From the NCBI GenBank assembly GCA_025353985.1, contig JANXNT010000258.1, forward strand, positions 1 to 7,425: DNA of 7,425 nucleotides. Reading direction: 5' to 3'. A program made the position numbers and the translations under genes. The notes below the pieces were generated by a model. It did no database searches. It saw nothing but the letters and a program-made list of their open reading frames with translations, and was not told the DNA's origin. How positions within the stretch are numbered: position 1 is the stretch's first letter; each line of letters starts with the position of its first letter. The stretch is from Limnoglobus sp. (lineage in GTDB: Bacteria > Planctomycetota > Planctomycetia > Gemmatales > Gemmataceae). Shown here one piece after another: positions 1 to 5,576 of the stretch.

Positions 1-1391
1 CGTAGGAACGCGAGCGGTAGTAAACGTCCGCGCAAACGGTACACGGGTGCATTGTGAACGTACTCGATTTGTTCTGTGCGGTAGCCGGTTTTCAGCCGCA
101 CGACTTCGAGCAAATGGATCTGCGGGATCGCGTATCGGTCACCGTCACTTTCGACGATCAGCGCGGGAATGATCGCGAGTGTCAGTGGGATTTTCACGCG
201 GATGGTGGTGCCGCATTCGACGACGCTATCGATCTCAAGCGTACCGCCGATCGCTTCGATATTCGTTTTCACGACGTCCATCCCGACGCCGCGACCGGAT
301 AGATTCGTGACGGTATCCGCCGTCGAAAAGCCGGGGGAGCAGACGAGCAAAATCGCCTCGGCGTCGGACATTTTCGCGGCCTGCTCGACCGTTATGAGGC
401 CCTTCTCGATTGCTTTCGCTTTCACTTTCACTGGGGGTATCCCGCCGCCGTCGTCGCGCATTTCGATGATGACACAACCGCCTTCGTGGAATGCCCGCAT
501 TCGCAAACAACCTTCGGCAGGCTTACCCCGCGCGACCCGCACGGCGGGCAGTTCGATACCGTGATCGATCGCGTTTCGGACGACGTGCGCGAGCGGATCT
601 TTCATCGCCTCGACGATGCTACGGTCGAGTTCGGTGTCCTTTCCTTCGAGTTCCAAGCGGACCTGTTTGCCGCACTGAACGGCGAGGTCGCGGACGACGC
701 GCGGGAAGCGATCCCAGATGTGGCCGACGGGCTGCATCCGCGTTTTCATTACGCCGTCTTGCAGTTCGCCGGTGATGGAGTTCAGCCGTTGCACGCTGCG
801 CGCCAACGGTGCATCGCTTATCCGCAAAGCGAATTGCTGGATCTGGTTGCGGGCCAACACGAGTTCGCCGACGAGGGTCATGAGCTTGTCGATAAGCGCG
901 ACATCGACTCGGATGGTCGTATCAGCCAGGCCGCCCGTCGGTGCCATTTCGCGGACTGGCTCCGCCTCCACGACTGACGATGGGTTGTCAGTCGTGCCAC
1001 TGATTAACCGCGTGAGCGTATCGATGAGCGGCATGTAATCGCCATCGCCTTCTGCGCCCGTCGCTTCGATTAGCTGAAGGATCGTACGGATCGCGTCGAC
1101 GAGTTTTAGCAGTGCGGTGGCGATACTCGGCGTCAGTCGAATCGCGCCATCGCGCAGTTGGCTCAGTAGGTTTTCGCCGACGTGGCTGACGGTTTCCAGC
1201 TTGTGAAATCCGAAGAAACCGCACGTGCCTTTGATCGTGTGTATGGTGCGAAATACGCGTGCCAGTGTCGGCTCGTCGGTCGGGTGCTTTTCGAGCGAAA
1301 GCAGGTCCGCGTCGAGGTGCACGAGGTTCTCGTAACTTTCGACCAGAAAGTCTTTAACGATCTCATCGAGTTCGTGATCGGTATCAATCAT
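1..1391 (-). CDS. cheA: Chemotaxis histidine kinase CheA (partial, 3' end beyond window)
   Basis: The first 463 codons of a CheA kinase are present and the frame stays open to the window edge. CheA autophosphorylates on a histidine in response to chemoreceptors and passes the phosphate to CheY/CheB; it works at the inner membrane in a complex with CheW. Visible in order: an Hpt (P1) domain, residues 1-105, with phospho-acceptor His51 in HTIKG; a short linker; the P3 dimerisation helices, about 160-225 (LIDKLMTLVGELVLARNQ); the P4 ATPase, about 226-400, with N-box HVVRNAIDHG (269-278), G1 box DDGGGI (313-318) and G2 box GRGVGMDVV (366-374); and the start of a CheW-like P5 domain from about 405. 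The roughly 50-residue linker leaves no room for a normal P2 CheY-binding domain. The ATG at 1391 gives a normal CheA N-terminus, but its only SD-like GGAG lies about 14 bases upstream; an in-frame GTG at 1403 is the alternative. Identity is very secure; the pathway it serves is not shown. Confidence 0.96.
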   Translation of the reverse strand, partial: MIDTDHELDEIVKDFLVESYENLVHLDADLLSLEKHPTDEPTLARVFRTIHTIKGTCGFFGFHKLETVSHVGENLLSQLRDGAIRLTPSIATALLKLVDAIRTILQLIEATGAEGDGDYMPLIDTLTRLISGTTDNPSSVVEAEPVREMAPTGGLADTTIRVDVALIDKLMTLVGELVLARNQIQQFALRISDAPLARSVQRLNSITGELQDGVMKTRMQPVGHIWDRFPRVVRDLAVQCGKQVRLELEGKDTELDRSIVEAMKDPLAHVVRNAIDHGIELPAVRVARGKPAEGCLRMRAFHEGGCVIIEMRDDGGGIPPVKVKAKAIEKGLITVEQAAKMSDAEAILLVCSPGFSTADTVTNLSGRGVGMDVVKTNIEAIGGTLEIDSVVECGTTIRVKIPLTLAIIPALIVESDGDRYAIPQIHLLEVVRLKTGYRTEQIEYVHNAPVYRLRGRLLPLAFL

Positions 1392-1647
1392 GTGCGGCGA
1401 CACCGCTCCAAAAGACAAATCCGCAATGCGAGATAAAGAGCAGATCGAAGCCACGCCGCGATTTTTGCGAGAATGAGTCGAAAACAATTTTCGTTACGAA
1501 TGGATCATCAAACCTCGTGCAACAGTGGAATTCATGGCGGCTACCGCAACTGCGATGCGGCGAGAAAGTGACAGAGAATCATTGCCCGCGTGTGAAAATG
1601 CTATAAATCGCTGCGAGTAGCGGGCGAAAATCGCGATTTCCGCATGA

Positions 1648-1678
1648 ATCTTAAATTTATTGTGGACAATTATATCGA
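1648..1678. promoter_or_regulatory. AT-rich block with small palindrome and DnaA-box-like word
   Basis: This stretch is strikingly AT-rich compared with its surroundings. It contains the inverted repeat ATTGT-GG-ACAAT (1659-1670). Overlapping it on the minus strand, 1661-1670 reads ATTGTCCACA, so 1661-1669 gives TTGTCCACA, the DnaA-box form typical of high-GC bacteria. It could be the promoter or operator of the sigma-factor gene about 130 bases downstream. A single DnaA box does not make an origin, and the -10/-35 assignment is not clear. This is a suggestion from composition only. Confidence 0.25.
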
Positions 1679-1788
1679 TTCCGCATGCTCACATTGTCGT
1701 TCCGTGTTCTACCATACTTTCGCCGGTTCGACCGGCCCTGCCACACGAACCCGAGCACACCTCGCACGGTTTCGATACGCCTAAAGCC

Positions 1789-1793
1789 GAGGA
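1789..1793 (+). promoter_or_regulatory. Shine-Dalgarno GAGGA that sets the sigma-factor start
   Basis: GAGGA lies 7 bases before the GTG at 1801. It favours that start over the upstream TTG at 1660 and over the internal ATG at 1876, which would remove part of sigma region 2. Confidence 0.6.
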
Positions 1794-1800
1794 TCGCCCC

Positions 1801-2529
1801 GTGATTAGTGAAGCCCCGCACGTGTGCCCACACGTTGCCGATTTGTCGCTCCGCAACGAGCGGATCTTGTCGCACATGTCGATTGTGAAACAGGTGGTGG
1901 GCCGGATAGCGGCGATGCTGCCGCCCGAAGTCGATGTGGACAATCTGGAATCGGCGGGCGTGCTCGGGCTGGTCGAAGCGGCGGGGAAATTCGACCCGAC
2001 GCGGAACGCGCAGTTCAAGACGTTTGCGACATTTCGCATCCGCGGCTCGATTCTCGACGAACTTCGCCGCAACAGCCCACTGCCGCAACATATGCTCGAA
2101 CGTGTGACTGCAGTTCGCAAAGCGCATCGGTCGTTGACCGCCCCCGCGACGATCGAGGATCTGGCGACCGCCACCGGCATGTCAGTCGATGAAGTCTCGG
2201 ATACGTTGGCGGCGGAGCGCTTCAACAAGATGATCTCGTGGGAGCAAACCACACTCGTCCCGGCGGGGAACTTCGCCCCACCGGAAGCGGGCATGGAGCG
2301 AAACGAAGCGATCACGCAACTCGCCGAATCGATCGAACAACTGCCGCCCCGCGAGCGATTGGCCGTGACGCTTTACTACCGCGAAGAGCTTCGTTTGAAA
2401 GAAATGAGCGTCGTCATGAAGCTATCGCCTTCGCGCATTTCGCGCCTGCTTAGCCACGCGATGTTCACGTTGGGCGAACTGTTGCGGGTGAAAGGCTTGA
2501 CGACGTGCGAAGCATTTGCCCTGAGTTGA
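1801..2529 (+). CDS. fliA: FliA/WhiG-type RNA polymerase sigma factor (sigma-28 family)
   Basis: A 242-residue sigma-70-family protein, about the usual FliA length (near 240). FliA directs RNA polymerase to late flagellar and chemotaxis promoters and is normally held by the anti-sigma factor FlgM; WhiG-type relatives serve other programmes. Region 2 covers about residues 14-90 and carries the family signature GLVEAAGKFDP...FKTFATFRIRG followed by SILDELR (56-89). Region 3 is about 95-150 (ATIEDLATATGMSVDEV). Region 4 is about 178-232, with LPPRERLAVTLYYREELRLKEM and the helix-turn-helix LSPSRISRLLSHAM. The loop after region 2 (NSPLPQHMLERV) departs from the W-x-PRSVR motif of enterobacterial FliA, so promoter preference may differ. 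The GTG start is chosen for its GAGGA ribosome site and for length. It is divergent from cheA, which fits a motility regulator. Family is secure; the flagellar role is inferred and a general sigma role remains possible. Confidence 0.88.
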   Translation: MISEAPHVCPHVADLSLRNERILSHMSIVKQVVGRIAAMLPPEVDVDNLESAGVLGLVEAAGKFDPTRNAQFKTFATFRIRGSILDELRRNSPLPQHMLERVTAVRKAHRSLTAPATIEDLATATGMSVDEVSDTLAAERFNKMISWEQTTLVPAGNFAPPEAGMERNEAITQLAESIEQLPPRERLAVTLYYREELRLKEMSVVMKLSPSRISRLLSHAMFTLGELLRVKGLTTCEAFALS

Positions 2530-2589
2530 ATCGACGCGATTTTCGTATGTTAACCGCGAGTGTCAGTCGACGATTTGAGCGATGAATGC

Positions 2590-2595
2590 GGGGAA
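2590..2595 (+). promoter_or_regulatory. Shine-Dalgarno GGGGAA for the TauE/SafE gene
   Basis: GGGGAA sits 5 bases before the ATG at 2601. It selects that start over the ATG at 2586, which overlaps the ribosome-site region and has no SD of its own. Confidence 0.5.
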
Positions 2596-2600
2596 TACGA

Positions 2601-3371
2601 ATGCCGGAGTCCGTCGGGGTGTATGCGATTTTAGCGGTGGCCGCGTTCGTGGCGGGCGCGATGAATGCGGTGGCGGGTGGCGGAACGCTATTGACGTTTC
2701 CGGCACTGATGAGCATCGGTTTGCCCGCCACATTTGCGAACGCGACGAGTACCGTCGCCTTGCTGCCGGGTTCGTTTGCGGGTGCGTGGGGTTACCGCAA
2801 GGAACTCCGTGAGTCGCGTGCATTCGCCCGTAAAATGTTGCCAGTCAGCCTCGTCGGTGGCACGTTCGGTGCGCTCTTAATTGTCATGTATCCGGATCAA
2901 TTTCAGACGTTGGTGCCGTGGCTCATTCTCACGGCCGCGATCCTGTTTCTGCTACAAGTGCCACTCCAACGATTATTAAAACAGCAGCAGGGCCACACGA
3001 CCGAACCGAGTGCGCAACTCGGCTTCGCGCTCATTGGCTTTCAGTTCCTTATCGCGACGTACGGCGGGTACTTCGGTGCGGGCATCGGCATCCTCATGCT
3101 TACTTCGCTTGGTTTCATGGGCATCGGCGATATTCACAGAGTGAACGCGGTCAAAACTTTCCTCGCATCGGCGATCAACGCCGTCTCGGTGGTCGTGTTC
3201 CTGTGGGAAAATCTCATCCGCTGGGACTGCGTGATAGCGATGGTCGTACCCGCAATCCTCGGAGGATATTACGGGGCACGGGTCGCCCGGAATCTACCGG
3301 TGCGGTACGTTCGATGGACGGTGATCGCGATCGGCTTCAGTATGGCTGCGTACTATTTTGCCCGTTCGTGA
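2601..3371 (+). CDS. TauE/SafE family membrane permease
   Basis: A 256-residue polytopic inner-membrane protein of the TauE/SafE family (formerly DUF81). Members are proposed to export sulfite, sulfonates or other small organic anions; the substrate here cannot be read from sequence. The duplicated architecture is clear. The N-half signature AGAMNAVAGGGTLLTFPAL is at residues 18-36, followed by LPATFANATSTVALLPGS. The C-half equivalent is YGGYFGAGIGILML (154-167), followed by NAVKTFLASAINAV. Seven to eight hydrophobic segments are separated by a basic, glutamine-rich central loop (LLKQQQGHTTEPSAQ) between the halves. Length is typical for the family. It starts 71 bases after the sigma-factor stop on the same strand, so co-transcription is possible but nothing links the functions. 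It converges on the next gene with 4 bases between stop codons. Confidence 0.9.
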   Translation: MPESVGVYAILAVAAFVAGAMNAVAGGGTLLTFPALMSIGLPATFANATSTVALLPGSFAGAWGYRKELRESRAFARKMLPVSLVGGTFGALLIVMYPDQFQTLVPWLILTAAILFLLQVPLQRLLKQQQGHTTEPSAQLGFALIGFQFLIATYGGYFGAGIGILMLTSLGFMGIGDIHRVNAVKTFLASAINAVSVVVFLWENLIRWDCVIAMVVPAILGGYYGARVARNLPVRYVRWTVIAIGFSMAAYYFARS

Positions 3372-3375
3372 ACGT

Positions 3376-4242
3376 TCAATATTCGCTGTCGAACGCGAGC
3401 GATTCTTTCGTTGCAGCGAGTATTACGGCAGCGGTTAATATTAGCGTGACGGGTATCCAAACGGCTGCCCAGCGCCAGATCGGTCGCCATCGCTCGACGG
3501 CGGGAACGAACGCGACGAACGCTAACAATGGGGCCGCGCACGGCAGCACGAATGCAGTCGTCGGCACGAGACTTTCGGTTTCGTGCCACGCCGCGAACAG
3601 CGTGCCCGTTAGCAAGATCGCGCCACCGGGCAACACTGCCGCCACTTCGCCCCGCGTGAAAAATACGACCGCGCCGATCCCAAACAGTGCCATCGCGCCG
3701 AGTGTGGCGATGTCGAGCAGGCTCTTCGAATGCGCATAAATAATCACCGTGCCTGCGGTCATCAGGCACGCTGCGAGAACGAGCGGCGCGAGTGCGCCGG
3801 GTTGTCGCTGGCTCAGTTTCATCAAGCCGAAACCGATGATCGCCGTCAGCAACACGAACGCAGGCACCGCGACCATCGGCACCGTTTGATAGTCTTTCGG
3901 CACGACGCGGACGACGGCCATCGCCATGATGACGGCCCAAAGTGTGTAACCCGCCACGGCCAATTTCGGCTTGCGAATTAGCAATCCCGACATCGCCGCA
4001 CTCGCCGCGAGCCACGGTAGCCACGTGAGGCGGCGATCCGTCGGCAGCCAGCCGGGGTGGATTTTCGCGAGATGATTGCCGACTGCGAGGCTCGCAATGA
4101 ACGCCACGACTGCCGCCAAACTCGCCGACGATTTGCCAAACAGGAGCCGCGCGAGCAGCATCGTCACCACGCCGACAACGAACGGCGGGCCTACGGTTTC
4201 GCGGAGCGCTTCGAGCAAGATTTCCGTCGGAGGTAGTGTCAT
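3376..4242 (-). CDS. Ten-segment hypothetical membrane protein
   Basis: I do not recognise this family. The product is 288 residues from the ATG at 4242 and almost entirely hydrophobic. About ten membrane segments are visible: roughly 17-35, 40-58, 72-89, 94-112, 120-143, 150-170, 175-195, 200-220, 226-246 and 255-277. Connecting loops are short; the longest (59-71) contains HPGWLPTDRR. There is no nucleotide-binding motif, metal-binding cluster or recognisable transporter signature. A GTG at 4281 would add 13 residues (HRYRKFLSNEPG) and remains possible, since neither start has a strong SD. Coding is supported by the long uninterrupted frame and by residue composition; the overlapping plus-strand frames look like shadows. 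It is divergent from the M41-domain gene and converges with the TauE/SafE gene, so it is probably transcribed alone. Confidence 0.8.
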   Translation of the reverse strand: MTLPPTEILLEALRETVGPPFVVGVVTMLLARLLFGKSSASLAAVVAFIASLAVGNHLAKIHPGWLPTDRRLTWLPWLAASAAMSGLLIRKPKLAVAGYTLWAVIMAMAVVRVVPKDYQTVPMVAVPAFVLLTAIIGFGLMKLSQRQPGALAPLVLAACLMTAGTVIIYAHSKSLLDIATLGAMALFGIGAVVFFTRGEVAAVLPGGAILLTGTLFAAWHETESLVPTTAFVLPCAAPLLAFVAFVPAVERWRPIWRWAAVWIPVTLILTAAVILAATKESLAFDSEY

Positions 4243-4345
4243 GCCAGGCTCGTTCGAGAGGAATTTCCGGTACCGATGCACGTTCTACTTATAGCCTCTG
4301 CGATGCGGGTTTGGATGCGAACTTCTGAAATTGTAAAGTGAGACG

Positions 4346-4825
4346 ATGAACGAGAACGACTCCCCACAACTCATCGCGACGGCGTATCACGAGGCCGGTC
4401 ATGCCGTGGTGGCGCTCGCGCTCGGGCGGATCGTTCATCGCGTGAGTATTTTGCCGAACCGCGACACGCTGGGGCAGTGCGAGTTTCGCAAAGGCACGCG
4501 GAAAAAGTCGCACGACGAACTCGAAACCGAGATCCTGATCGCGTTGGCCGGGATGGCTGCGGAGGCCAAACACACTGGCAACTACGACCGCGCCGCCGCC
4601 GGTCGCGATCTGCGGCACGTGCACACGCTGTTACTGCAACGTGGCACCGAACGCAGCAAAGATCGGCACGAAAGCCGCATGTTGAGCAAAGTCGAAAGCA
4701 TTTTGAACGACGATTCTCACTGGGACGCTGTAACGATCATCGCCGCCGAACTCCTCAAACACGGCATCATCAGCGGTCGCACCGCCGACTATCTTTTCGC
4801 GCGGGCACTAACGGCGGGGGAGTGA
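4346..4825 (+). CDS. Stand-alone peptidase M41 (FtsH protease) domain protein
   Basis: A 159-residue protein matching the zinc-protease half of FtsH with no AAA+ ATPase and no membrane segment. The metal motif HEAGH is at residues 15-19 within TAYHEAGHAVV: His15 and His19 would bind zinc and Glu16 would be the catalytic base. ILIALAGMAAEAKHTG (63-78) matches the FtsH LGGRAAEE...TGA segment. Asp88 in GRDLRHVHTLL occupies the place of the third zinc ligand, the Asp of the FtsH 'ND(L/I)..AT' motif. The C-terminus (AVTIIAAELLKHGIISG) resembles the last FtsH helices. All catalytic residues are therefore present, but nothing can unfold substrates. It may degrade small or unfolded proteins, need a partner, or do something else. 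It is probably cytosolic, as no signal peptide is seen. The upstream SD is weak (AGTGAG). The neighbouring genes are unrelated. Confidence 0.85.
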   Translation: MNENDSPQLIATAYHEAGHAVVALALGRIVHRVSILPNRDTLGQCEFRKGTRKKSHDELETEILIALAGMAAEAKHTGNYDRAAAGRDLRHVHTLLLQRGTERSKDRHESRMLSKVESILNDDSHWDAVTIIAAELLKHGIISGRTADYLFARALTAGE

Positions 4826-4876
4826 ATGAACTTGCGCTGGTTTGAAATGCAGCGGGTCACGGACAAACATTCGCTT

Positions 4877-4953
4877 GGCGAGCGGCATTGCGTAAGCATG
4901 CCGTGGTAGCCGCAGAGGATTCACACGGACACGCTTACGCCGTGCCGCTCGCC
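4877..4953. repeat. REP-like inverted pair with GTAA-loop hairpins
   Basis: Two 20-base arms (4877-4896 and 4934-4953) are reverse complements with 2 mismatches, separated by 37 bases. Each arm, extended toward the other, also folds by itself. At 4883-4903, CGGCAT pairs with ATGCCG, followed by a bulged T, a GC/GC pair and a GTAA loop. The second arm, read on the minus strand, forms the same hairpin with CGGCAC and GTG-T-CCG. The T-to-C and A-to-G changes preserve pairing. The arrangement resembles paired REP elements (BIME-like). Confidence 0.65.
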
Positions 4954-5014
4954 GATTTTGGAGAATGGACATTGTCAAAGCGAGTACCCGGATCACAAAT
5001 AGCGCAACTTCAAA

Positions 5015-5099
5015 AAGCGCAAGGGGAACCCGCGATAAACTCCACGCAGTATCTCGACCGTGGAAATCCAACCCTTGCTCGCGCAGCGGGCTGGCACGA
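5015..5099 (+). repeat. Palindromic dispersed repeat, family 1, copy A (left arm eroded)
   Basis: About 85 bases alignable to the copies at 5219-5375 and 7344-7425. Shared parts are the AAGGGGAACCCG block, the degenerate core AAACTCCACGCAGT, the CGTGGAA block and the right arm CTTGCTCGCGCAGCGGGCTG. The left arm (the complement of CAGCCCGC...) is missing before 5015. It carries more core mismatches than the other copies, so it is probably older. Confidence 0.7.
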
Positions 5100-5166
5100 T
5101 AGCCAAATGCAACGCGAATAGAGAATGATCGCATCATCGAAAATGTCCACGACGCAGGAAGAATCA

Positions 5167-5182
5167 GGGGAGTGACCTCCCC
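5167..5182. repeat. Short perfect hairpin GGGGAG-TGAC-CTCCCC
   Basis: A perfect 6-base-pair stem with a 4-base loop. No T-run follows on either strand, so it is not a classical intrinsic terminator. It probably belongs to another short dispersed repeat. Confidence 0.5.
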
Positions 5183-5218
5183 CGCTCGCCTTGCGCTGGG
5201 ATTTGCGTGAACCGTCGG

Positions 5219-5375
5219 CTCGTGCCAGCCCGCAGCGCCAGCAAGGGTACCCGCAAGAAACTTCACGAAGTCTCAATCCGGCCAGACCGCTGCGAAAGCA
5301 AGGGGAACCCGCAAGAAACTTCACGAAGTCGATCTACTGTGGAAGTCCCTTGCTCGCGCAGCGGGCTGGCACGAG
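5219..5375 (+). repeat. Palindromic dispersed repeat, family 1, composite copy B
   Basis: The outer arms 5219-5247 and 5347-5375 are reverse complements over 29 bases with 2 mismatches (CTCGTGCCAGCCCGC... against its complement). Inside, an exact 24-base direct repeat occurs at 5249-5272 and 5307-5330 (core CGCAAGAAACTTCACGAAG). A second, diverged left arm lies at 5281-5303. The structure reads as one half copy followed by a nearly full copy, as if a tandem duplication or recombination between two copies had occurred. Confidence 0.8.
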
Positions 5376-5390
5376 AAATCCGCGTTTAGC

Positions 5391-5427
5391 CGCGCCGCGT
5401 AGGCTTTGCGTAGCGAAGCGCGGGGCG
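5391..5427. repeat. GC-rich two-part hairpin
   Basis: The outer arms CGCGCCGCG (5391-5399) and CGCGGGGCG (5419-5427) pair with one mismatch. An inner 7-pair stem GCTTTGC-GTA-GCGAAGC (5403-5419, one G-T pair) stacks inside. It resembles other REP-type units in the region but shares no sequence with them. There is no T-tract. Confidence 0.55.
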
Positions 5428-5463
5428 GAAACTCTCGGAAACAACACGGATAAACCGAAATTA

Positions 5464-5576
5464 CCGAGCCGATCCCCGCAAGGGGTCGGGTGTGAGATGT
5501 CCGCCCATTTCCACTGCGTGCGATGTCACCGTGAGTCGTTGCGCATCACCCGACCCCTTGCGGGGAATCGGCTCGG
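5464..5576. repeat. REP-like long inverted repeat at the 3' end of the caspase-FGE gene
   Basis: The left arm 5464-5492 and right arm 5547-5576 are perfect reverse complements apart from one extra base (GATCCCC against GATTCCCC), with 54 bases between them. Each arm contains CCCC-GCAA-GGGG, a 4-pair hairpin with a GNRA-type loop. The right arm begins 35 bases past the restored stop of the caspase-FGE gene (5611-5613), so the pair may stop transcription or protect the 3' end of that mRNA. The disrupted open frame reads into the right arm. Confidence 0.75.

Larger units (their letters stand above)
1392..1800. other. Divergent intergenic region between cheA and the sigma-factor gene
   Basis: These 409 bases lie between two divergently transcribed genes and must hold both promoters. 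I see no convincing coding frame. A TTG-started extension of the sigma gene from 1660 stays open but lacks sigma-factor similarity. No clear FliA-type (TAAA-N15-GCCGATAA) or sigma-54 (GG-N10-GC) promoter was found. The nearest FliA-like word, AAAA-N15-CGAGATAA around 1410-1436 on the plus strand, is a weak match. The only compositional anomaly is the AT-rich block around 1648-1678. Confidence 0.7.
4826..5525. other. Gene-free stretch filled with palindromic repeats
   Basis: This 700-base region lies between the M41 gene and the end of the caspase-FGE open frame. I see no supported gene in it. The open frames that cross it on both strands translate the repeats themselves (for example 'MKFLAGSPC...' on the minus strand). 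It contains at least five distinct palindromic units, listed separately, with little unique sequence between them; 5101-5160 shows nothing notable. It probably acts as a transcription-end zone for the two genes that converge on it and as a landing site for repeats. Confidence 0.75.

Noticed and set aside
1661..1669. Replication origin suggested by a DnaA-box-like word
   Set aside because: Only one box, with no cluster, no DnaA or DnaN gene and no extended AT-rich unwinding element.
1660..1800. Sigma factor starting at TTG 1660
   Set aside because: The extra 47 residues resemble no sigma region, and a GAGGA ribosome site precedes GTG 1801.
3363..3374. Terminator CGTTC-GT-GAACG between the convergent genes
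   Set aside because: Only a 5-pair stem, overlapping the TauE/SafE stop codon, with no T-run on either strand.
4808..5324. Minus-strand open frames across the repeat cluster, including ones starting MKFLAG
   Set aside because: They translate palindromic repeats and show no protein-family features; similar peptides appear wherever the repeat occurs.
5219..5375. CRISPR array from the 24-base direct repeats
   Set aside because: Only two units, embedded in a large palindrome also found elsewhere in the window, with no cas genes.
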